From assembly GCF_014650035.1 (NCBI RefSeq), contig NZ_BMUE01000011.1, positions 124,001 to 188,000 on the forward strand: 64,000 bases of DNA, given 5' to 3'. The position numbers were made by a program, and so were the translations under genes. The stretch is from Streptomyces lucensis JCM 4490. GTDB taxonomy: Bacteria; Actinomycetota; Actinomycetes; Streptomycetales; Streptomycetaceae. Shown here piece after piece: positions 58,257 to 64,000 of the stretch (positions are counted from its first letter, which is position 1; each line of letters begins with the position of its first letter). The notes under the pieces were generated by a model that did not search any database, had not been told where the DNA came from, and saw only the letters and a program-made list of their open reading frames with translations.

Positions 58257-58343
58257 GTGGACCCGAAAACCCGGAACCGGATCATGGCCGGTGCGCTTGT
58301 TCTGATGTTCGTACTGGTGGCTGTGGCGGCGGCAGGCAGGTAG
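58257..58343 (+). CDS. Very small membrane protein (28 aa)
   Basis: GTG-initiated VDPKTRNRIMAGALVLMFVLVAVAAAGR: a short polar, positively charged N-terminus then one hydrophobic helix of about 17 residues. It is too short for usual gene calling. Support: a TAGTCT -10 with the 7-nt leaderless spacing that recurs in this window, and a coherent transmembrane segment ending in Arg. Function unknown; likely a small membrane regulator or stress protein. It lies 26 bp before the convergent aldo/keto reductase stop. Confidence 0.55.
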   Translation: MDPKTRNRIMAGALVLMFVLVAVAAAGR

Positions 58344-58368
58344 CGCCGCGCCGCCGCCGTGCCGCCCC

Positions 58369-59361
<993 letters not shown>

Positions 59362-59488
59362 GGTCCACCAGCCAACGGCTTGGAGTGCGCTCTAGGCAAG
59401 CGACTTGCGGGGCCGGGCGGTTGGGTCCCCTCGCCGCAAGCGGCGCACCGGCCCGGCCCGGGCCGGGCGACCCGGGCCGGAGCGCCGG

Positions 59489-59974
59489 TCAGTCGCGCAT
59501 GGCGTCGAACATGCCGGCCTCGTAGGACCCTCCCCGCTGGTGCACCAGCACGGCCAGCCGGTTGGCGGCGTTGATCAGGGCGACCAGGCAGACCAGCGCG
59601 GCGGTCTGGTCGTCGTCGTAGTGCTTGCGCAGCCCGGCCCACGTCTCGTCGGACACGCCGAGGTGGGCGTCGGCGAGTCGGGTGCCCTCCTCGGCGAACG
59701 CCAGGGCGGCGCGCTCGGCCTCGGTGAACACGGTGGACTCCCGCCAGGTGGCGACCAGGTGGAGCCGGACCGCGGCCTCTCCGGCGGCCGCGGCCTCCTT
59801 GACGTGGAAGTCCACGCACCAGCCGCAGCCGTTGATCTGGCTGGCGCGCAGCGCCACCAGCTCCTGGGTGGTCTTCGGCAGCGGCGACTGCTCGATCACC
59901 TGGCTCGTGTTGGCGAACCGCTTGGCGAACTTGGCGCTGATCTCGTTCTCGAACAGGTTGAAGCGGGCGTCCAT
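59489..59974 (-). CDS. Carboxymuconolactone decarboxylase/AhpD-like protein (ECF41-linked)
   Basis: A 161-aa CMD-domain protein with the redox motif GCGWCVDFH, as in AhpD-type alkylhydroperoxidases: PLPKTTQELVALRASQINGCGWCVDFHVKEAAAAGE, then SDETWAGLRKHYDDDQTAALVCLVALINAANRLAVLV. Divergent from an ECF41 sigma factor; this pairing is the hallmark of ECF41, which controls one neighbouring COE-type gene. ATG 59974 has GAGGAC upstream; the longer frame has no support. A CGTCACA-N16-CATC element lies about 50 bp upstream. Confidence 0.9.
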   Translation of the reverse strand: MDARFNLFENEISAKFAKRFANTSQVIEQSPLPKTTQELVALRASQINGCGWCVDFHVKEAAAAGEAAVRLHLVATWRESTVFTEAERAALAFAEEGTRLADAHLGVSDETWAGLRKHYDDDQTAALVCLVALINAANRLAVLVHQRGGSYEAGMFDAMRD

Positions 59975-60015
59975 GATCTCGTCCTCACTCGTGGTGTCGC
60001 ATCGGACGAACACGG

Positions 60016-60042
60016 GATGCCGCCGGGCCGCCGCCTGTGACG
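60016..60042 (-). promoter_or_regulatory. Candidate ECF41 promoter of the CMD-like gene
   Basis: On the minus strand CGTCACA-N16-CATC resembles the ECF41 pattern TGTCACA-N16-CGTC, with one mismatch in each box. Position about 42 nt before the ATG fits. Confidence 0.45.
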
Positions 60043-60076
60043 GGCCGGGGATGTGACGTGAGTCACCGTGCGAGGG

Positions 60077-60103
60077 TGTCACGGAGCCGCGACGACCGGC
60101 GTC
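60077..60103 (+). promoter_or_regulatory. ECF41-type promoter of the sigma factor gene (autoregulated)
   Basis: TGTCACG-N16-CGTC agrees with the published ECF41 promoter TGTCACA-N16/17-CGTC with one mismatch. It ends 44 nt before the GTG at 60148. Confidence 0.7.
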
Positions 60104-60147
60104 CTGTGCGCGGGGGACGGTCGACAGCGGACGGACGGGAGCAGCCG

Positions 60148-61086
60148 GTGAACAGTGAGAACAGCGCGGCCACGCGGGGTGCGGCGGAGCGGCCCGGCGG
60201 CGGACACGCCGATCCGGCCACCGAGGCGTTCGTCGCCCACCGCAACCTGCTGTTCACCGTCGCCTACGAGATGCTCGGCTCGGCCGCCGACGCGGAGGAC
60301 GTGCTCCAGGAGACCTGGTTGCGCTGGGCGGGCGTCGACCTCGGCACGGTCCGCGAGCAGCGGGCGTACCTGGTCCGCATCACCACCCGCCAGGCGCTCA
60401 GCCGCCTGCGCGCACTGGGCCGCCGCAAGGAGTCCTACGTCGGTTCCTGGCTCCCCGAGCCGCTGCTGACCGCGCCCGACGTGGCCGAGGACGTCGAACT
60501 GGCCGACAGCGTCTCGATGGCGATGCTGCTCGTCCTGGAGACGCTCGCGCCGACGGAGCGGGCGGTGTTCGTGCTGCGCGAGGTGTTCGACCTCGGATAC
60601 GACGAGATCGCCGAGGCCGTCGAGAAGAGCCCGGCCGCGGTCCGCCAGATCGCGCACCGCGCACGGGCCCACGTCGCCGCGCGCCGGCCGCGCGGGACCG
60701 TGTCCCCGGCCGAGACCCGCGACGCGCTCGACGCGTTCCAGCGGGCGACCGAGACGGGCGACCTGCAGGGTCTGCTCGACGTCCTCGCGCCGGACGTCGT
60801 CCTCCTGGGCGACGGCGGCGGCGTCAAACAGGCCGTCCTGCGGCCCGTGCTGGGCGCCGACAAGGTGGCCCGCCTGCTGCTCGGCGGACTGGGCAGGATC
60901 GTCGCCGGGCTGTCACTGGAGCGGACGCACGTCAACGGCTGCCCGGCCCTGCTGGTCCGGCTCGACGGCGAGATCGACACCGTGGTGGCGGCCCACGTCG
61001 AGGGCGGCCTCATCACCGGGCTCTACGCCGTGCGCAACCCGGCGAAGCTGTCCCACATCGAACGGGAGACGGCCCTGCGCCGCTGA
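60148..61086 (+). CDS. ECF41-type RNA polymerase sigma factor with SnoaL-like C-terminal extension
   Basis: A 312-aa sigma factor. Sigma-2: NLLFTVAYEMLGSAADAEDVLQETWLRWA; sigma-4: LAPTERAVFVLREVFDLGYDEIAEAVEKSPAAVRQIAHRARAHVAARRP. The linker has the ECF41 mark YVGSWLPEPLLT, and the last 100 residues form a SnoaL/NTF2-like domain (LLDVLAPDVVLLGDGGGVKQAVLRPVLGADKVARLL) ending with the NPAKL motif known to regulate ECF41 activity in cis; no anti-sigma gene is present, as expected. GTG 60148 has GGGAG 6 nt upstream. Confidence 0.93.
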   Translation: MNSENSAATRGAAERPGGGHADPATEAFVAHRNLLFTVAYEMLGSAADAEDVLQETWLRWAGVDLGTVREQRAYLVRITTRQALSRLRALGRRKESYVGSWLPEPLLTAPDVAEDVELADSVSMAMLLVLETLAPTERAVFVLREVFDLGYDEIAEAVEKSPAAVRQIAHRARAHVAARRPRGTVSPAETRDALDAFQRATETGDLQGLLDVLAPDVVLLGDGGGVKQAVLRPVLGADKVARLLLGGLGRIVAGLSLERTHVNGCPALLVRLDGEIDTVVAAHVEGGLITGLYAVRNPAKLSHIERETALRR

Positions 61087-61098
61087 GCCGGAGCGGCC

Positions 61099-61689
61099 TC
61101 AGTCGCGGGGGAAGTCCTCGGTCTTCAGGACGAGGTCGACCACGGTGCCGCTCAGGTCGACGTCGGTGCCGAAGTCCACCGCGGTGCGGTTCTCGTAGTC
61201 GCCGTCCTCGGGGTCGGTGTAGACGAAGCAGCGGCCCTGGTAGGGATCGGCGACGACGTACACGGGGACCCCGGCCTCCGCGTAGGCGAGCTTCTTCGGG
61301 CCGTAGTCGTTGTGGGCGGTGGCCTGGGAGACGACCTCGGCGACGAACTCGACGTCCTCGTACCGCCAGTGGCCCTTGTCGTCCTTCTTCGCGGAGTCGC
61401 GGAGTTTGGCGATGTCGGGGCAGAAGCCGTTCCGGTACCCGGGGAAGTCGATACGGACGTCCGAGAACACCTTGTCCATCCCGAACTTCTCCGCGACGGC
61501 TGCTGCGATACGGAAGACGATTGCCCAGTGAGTGTCCCGCTGTGGCGTCATGAAGATGCTGCCCCCGACGATCTCGACCCTGAATCCTTCGGGGACGGGC
61601 ATCCGCTCGAGACGCTCGAACCATTCGTCCAGGCGCTCGGTGTCGGCGTCGGCGTCGGCCATCGCGATCCTGTCTTCGAGGATGGTCAT
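61099..61689 (-). CDS. Uma2-family PD-(D/E)XK protein, copy 2
   Basis: A 196-aa paralogue of the protein at 56984 (roughly 55-60% identical by eye): EGFRVEIVGGSIFMTPQRDTHWAIVFRIA, FSDVRIDFPGYRNGFCPDIAKL, DVEFVAEVVSQATAHNDYGPKKLAYAEAGVPVYVVADP. ATG 61689 has GGGGAGG upstream, and the 65-bp preceding sequence matches that of copy 1. The two genes are 4 kb apart, same strand, on either side of the ECF41 locus. Confidence 0.85.
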   Translation of the reverse strand: MTILEDRIAMADADADTERLDEWFERLERMPVPEGFRVEIVGGSIFMTPQRDTHWAIVFRIAAAVAEKFGMDKVFSDVRIDFPGYRNGFCPDIAKLRDSAKKDDKGHWRYEDVEFVAEVVSQATAHNDYGPKKLAYAEAGVPVYVVADPYQGRCFVYTDPEDGDYENRTAVDFGTDVDLSGTVVDLVLKTEDFPRD

Positions 61690-61754
61690 CGTGGCGCTCC
61701 TCCCCGGCTGCCCCACGCGCAGGTGCAGCCGCGCGGTACAACGATACGCACGGT
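61690..61754 (-). promoter_or_regulatory. Conserved 65-bp upstream region of Uma2 copy 2
   Basis: About 60 of 65 positions match 57569-57633, including SD and the minus-strand TATCGT (61746-61741), suggesting recent duplication or shared regulation. Confidence 0.6.
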
Positions 61755-61777
61755 GACCGGGTGAGGCCGGTGCTCGG

Positions 61778-62461
61778 TCAGCCCGTTCCGGCCGCGTACG
61801 CCCGTCCGATACCCCACGCCTCCCACATCGCCGCGGCGAACGCCCCGGCGATCCGGTGCTCCCCGCTCGCGTTGGGGTGCGTGCCGTCGTAGGTGTCGGT
61901 GTGGATGTCGTACGCCTGCGGGGGCGACGCCAGCAGGATCGGTGAGCGGGGTTCGTCCAGGTCGGCGACCGCCTTCGCGAGCAGCTCGTTGAACAGCGTC
62001 ACCTGGGTGGCGAAGGAGTCGTCCGCCTCGGCCCGGATGTTGGGGATGACCGGCAGCAGCACCATGCGGACGCGCGGGTCGGCCTCCCGTGCCCGCGCCA
62101 CGAACGCCGTCACGTTCTCCGCCGTCTGCTCGGCGTTCGTGTAGAAGCCCAGGTCGATCAGGCCCAGGGAGACCAGCAGGACGTCGGCGCGGTGGGCCCT
62201 GACCGCGTCGCCGATCAGCGGGGCCATGTGCAGCCAGCCCTCGCCCCAGCCGGACAGGTGGGCGCGCGGGAAGCCGGGGTCGGCGTAGGCCAGGGACACC
62301 GGTGCGTCGGCCGTCTTGTCGTACAGCTCCTCGCGCGGGCCGACGAAGGTGAACGGGCCGCCGTACGTCGCGCGCAGGTGCTGCCACAGCCGGTAGCGCC
62401 ATGTGTGTTCGCCCGCGCTCCCGATCGTCATCGAGTCGCCTACGGGCATGAACCTGAGCAT
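61778..62461 (-). CDS. SGNH/GDSL-family hydrolase
   Basis: A 227-aa serine hydrolase. Block I is MPVGDSMTIGS with nucleophile Ser10; block V is DGTHPNASGEHRIAGAF with catalytic Asp193 and His196. The central VLLVSLGLIDLGFYTNAEQTAENV corresponds to block III, with an LGLID form instead of GxND. No signal peptide is visible from ATG 62461; GTG 62482 is an alternative start. Likely an esterase or lipase of unknown substrate. Confidence 0.83.
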   Translation of the reverse strand: MLRFMPVGDSMTIGSAGEHTWRYRLWQHLRATYGGPFTFVGPREELYDKTADAPVSLAYADPGFPRAHLSGWGEGWLHMAPLIGDAVRAHRADVLLVSLGLIDLGFYTNAEQTAENVTAFVARAREADPRVRMVLLPVIPNIRAEADDSFATQVTLFNELLAKAVADLDEPRSPILLASPPQAYDIHTDTYDGTHPNASGEHRIAGAFAAAMWEAWGIGRAYAAGTG

Positions 62462-62537
62462 CCGCTCATGATGGACGATCACCGGTGTCCATGGGATGTG
62501 AGGCCCACCACGTCCCGCGAACCACCGGCGGGGATGG

Positions 62538-62543
62538 CAGGCT
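62538..62543 (+). promoter_or_regulatory. -10-like element, leaderless start of the propeller protein gene
   Basis: CAGGCT ends 6 nt before the ATG at 62550; weaker match than the other leaderless sites. Confidence 0.35.
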
Positions 62544-62549
62544 TGGGTC

Positions 62550-63533
62550 ATGCGTCGATCGTTCGCCGTCCTCGCCGGGATCCTGCTCACCGGTGCCTGC
62601 GCGTTGCCCGCCTCCGCCGCCGACGGCGGTGACGGCGGTGCCGACCAGGGGTTCCCGATCAAGGACCCGCGGATCACCGAGTCCAGCGGGCTCGCCGCCT
62701 CCCGTCTGCACCCGGGCATCTACTGGACGCACAACGACAGCGACGACGGGCCGTACCTGTACGCCGTGGACAGCCGGACCGGGAAGACCGTCGCCCGGCT
62801 CACCCTGCGCGGCATCGGCGCCCCGCGCGACGTCGAGGCCGTCTCCATCGGGCCGCACGACGAGATCTACGTCGGCGACATCGGCGACAACTTCGGCGGC
62901 AAGTGGCCGTACGTGTGGATCTACCGGCTGCCCGAGCCGAAGGTGCTCAAGGACCAGACGGTCACCGCCAAGCAGTACGTCGTGAAGTACGAGAACGGGC
63001 CGCGGGACGCCGAGTCGCTGATCGTGCACCCGAAGACCGGGCGCGTGTACATCATCGACAAGAAGGAGGACGGGGGGCACCTGTACGAGGGTCCCGCCAC
63101 CCTCTCCACCTCCGGCGCGAACGTCTTCCGGCCGGTCGCCGCCGTCGACCTCTGGGCCACCGACGCCGCGTTCTCCCCGGACGGGCGACAGCTGGCCGTG
63201 CGCGGCTACTTCGGCGGGATCTACTACGACTGGAACGGCGGCCGGATCAAGCGCAAGGGCTCGCTTGCAGTGCCTTTACAGGGTCAGGGCGAGTCCCTCA
63301 GCTACTCGGCCGACGGATCCCGGCTGATGTACGGCAGCGAGGGCGACGGCAGCTACGTGCAGGCGAAGGACGCCCCGGGCCGTCCCGCCTCCGGTTCCCC
63401 CTCGGCCGACGACGGTGCCGGTTCCTTCGCCGGTGACCCGATGGGGGGCGCGAGCCTGAAGGTGGGGGCCGCCGTCGTCGCCGCCGGGGTGGCCGTGCTC
63501 CTCGGCCTGCGGCTGCTGCGCCGGCGGCGCTGA
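62550..63533 (+). CDS. Secreted, C-terminally membrane-anchored beta-propeller-like protein with a TTA codon
   Basis: A 327-aa exported protein: signal MRRSFAVLAGILLTGACALPASAADG (the Cys-Ala-Leu-Pro is not a clear lipobox), then propeller-like repeats (GIYWTHNDSDDGPYLYAVDSRTGKTVARLTL, DVEAVSIGPHDEIYVGDIGDN, DAESLIVHPKTGRVYIIDKKEDGG, SYSADGSRLMYGSEGDGSY), a Ser/Pro/Gly linker, and a final TM helix LKVGAAVVAAGVAVLLGLRLLRRRR. Codon 243 is TTA (63276-63278), within a short run of codons unusual for this genome (CTT, GCA, CCT, TTA), which would make translation depend on the bldA tRNA. Function unknown. Confidence 0.85.
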   Translation: MRRSFAVLAGILLTGACALPASAADGGDGGADQGFPIKDPRITESSGLAASRLHPGIYWTHNDSDDGPYLYAVDSRTGKTVARLTLRGIGAPRDVEAVSIGPHDEIYVGDIGDNFGGKWPYVWIYRLPEPKVLKDQTVTAKQYVVKYENGPRDAESLIVHPKTGRVYIIDKKEDGGHLYEGPATLSTSGANVFRPVAAVDLWATDAAFSPDGRQLAVRGYFGGIYYDWNGGRIKRKGSLAVPLQGQGESLSYSADGSRLMYGSEGDGSYVQAKDAPGRPASGSPSADDGAGSFAGDPMGGASLKVGAAVVAAGVAVLLGLRLLRRRR

Positions 63534-63558
63534 GCGCCGCCGCGCGGACCGACCGGCG

Positions 63559-63602
63559 CGGACGCGGGGACCAACGGGGGCGGACGCGGGGACCAACGGG
63601 GG
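63559..63602. repeat. Two-copy 22-bp minisatellite
   Basis: CGGACGCGGGGACCAACGGG plus two further G occurs twice in tandem (63559-63580, 63581-63602), preceded by a related partial copy. Lies between convergent genes. Confidence 0.7.
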
Positions 63603-63621
63603 CGGGGTGCGGTCACATGGG

Positions 63622-63658
63622 CGAGGGCGCCCGGCACGGTGTGCGGCGGGCGCCCTCG
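63622..63658. terminator. Bidirectional terminator before serC
   Basis: Perfect 12-bp stem CGAGGGCGCCCG/CGGGCGCCCTCG with a 13-nt loop between convergent genes. Confidence 0.8.
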
Positions 63659-63675
63659 GCGTCGTGTGCGAGAGG

Positions 63676-64000
63676 TCAGAGCTTCTCGATCACGTAGTCG
63701 ACGCACGCGGTCAGCGCCTCGACGTCCGCCGGGTCGATCGCCGGGAACATCGCGATGCGCAGCTGGTTGCGGCCGAGCTTGCGGTACGGCTCGGTGTCCA
63801 CGATGCCGTTGGCGCGCAGCGCCTTGGCGACGGCCGCCGCGTCGATCTCGTCGGAGAAGTCGATCGTGCCGATGACCTGGGAGCGCTTGGCCGGGTCGGA
63901 CACGAACGGCGTCGCGTACTTGGACTCCTCCGCCCAGGTGTACAGCCGGGTCGAGGAGTCCTTCGTGCGGGCGGTGGACCAGGCGAGGCCGCCCTGGCCG
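63676..64000 (-). CDS. serC: Phosphoserine aminotransferase, C-terminal part (5' end outside window)
   Basis: Reading leftwards from the window end, the frame gives GQGGLAWSTARTKDSSTRLYTWAEESKYATPFVSDPAKRSQVIGTIDFSDE and ends GRNQLRIAMFPAIDPADVEALTACVDYVIEKL. This is the C-terminal small domain of SerC-type PLP aminotransferases, which turn 3-phosphohydroxypyruvate into phosphoserine. Only about 107 residues are inside; the PLP lysine is beyond the edge. Confidence 0.9.
   Translation of the reverse strand, partial: GQGGLAWSTARTKDSSTRLYTWAEESKYATPFVSDPAKRSQVIGTIDFSDEIDAAAVAKALRANGIVDTEPYRKLGRNQLRIAMFPAIDPADVEALTACVDYVIEKL

Overview
The window is a gene-dense, very GC-rich stretch of Streptomyces chromosome. 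Evidence: strong third-position GC bias, many GTG/TTG starts, only one TTA codon noticed, a GroEL2 gene behind CIRCE operators, futalosine-pathway menaquinone genes, DasR-type operators, and gene order that closely follows, from memory, the S. coelicolor core region from about SCO4283 to SCO4366. It looks like core chromosome; I see no prophage, IS element, CRISPR array, rRNA or tRNA, and no obvious antibiotic cluster.

Layout. 1-4.5 kb: amino-sugar use (PfkB kinase, nagA, ROK kinase) facing an orphan sugar-binding lipoprotein across two DasR (dre) operators. 4.5-8.7 kb: trehalose synthesis (otsB, otsA) around an intergenic repeat cluster, then glucosyl-3-phosphoglycerate synthase. 8.8-10.6 kb: a SAM-I riboswitch, a threonine-synthase-family enzyme and a CysO-like sulfur carrier in one operon. 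11-13.2 kb: cold-shock protein and GroEL2. 13.4-16.7 kb: old-yellow-enzyme oxidoreductase, carboxylesterase, a hypothetical. 16.9-18.8 kb: rpiR-murQ. 18.9-23.8 kb: small hypotheticals, a two-domain acetyltransferase, HD hydrolase, maleylpyruvate-isomerase-like protein, dre-controlled cutC, a membrane protein. 23.8-33.1 kb: helicase-rich (HelD, XPB, a helicase-associated protein) with a GT87 mannosyltransferase-like protein and a DinB-like insertion. 33.2-38.2 kb: HAAS-like membrane protein, second repeat cluster, HAD phosphatase, cold-shock protein, mqnD, mqnB, a DUF2771 lipoprotein. 38.3-47.9 kb: MFS, DUF3027, PhoD-like phosphatase, PPK2, hemerythrin, a large sacsin/Hsp90-type ATPase. 48-54.4 kb: paired secreted proteins, P-type ATPase, purine permease, RHH protein. 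54.5-64 kb: MarR-MFS, Uma2 pair, RNA ligase-like protein, ECF41 sigma factor with its carboxymuconolactone-decarboxylase-like partner, SGNH hydrolase, membrane-anchored propeller, and the C-terminal part of serC.

How genes work together. nagA, the ROK kinase, murQ, rpiR and possibly cutC are the amino-sugar catabolic set; dre sites tie the nag operon and cutC to one regulator. otsA/otsB and gpgS feed compatible-solute and glucosylglycerate metabolism. mqnB and mqnD are two steps of futalosine-route menaquinone synthesis. The most interesting unit is the riboswitch-thrC-like-cysO operon, which may be a sulfur-carrier-dependent homocysteine (methionine) route rather than threonine synthesis.

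A window-wide regularity helped choose starts: at least sixteen genes have a -10-like hexamer (mostly TANNNT) ending 6-8 nt before the start codon and no Shine-Dalgarno sequence, as expected for leaderless mRNAs. All functional calls come from reading the sequence and from family knowledge; no database search was run.
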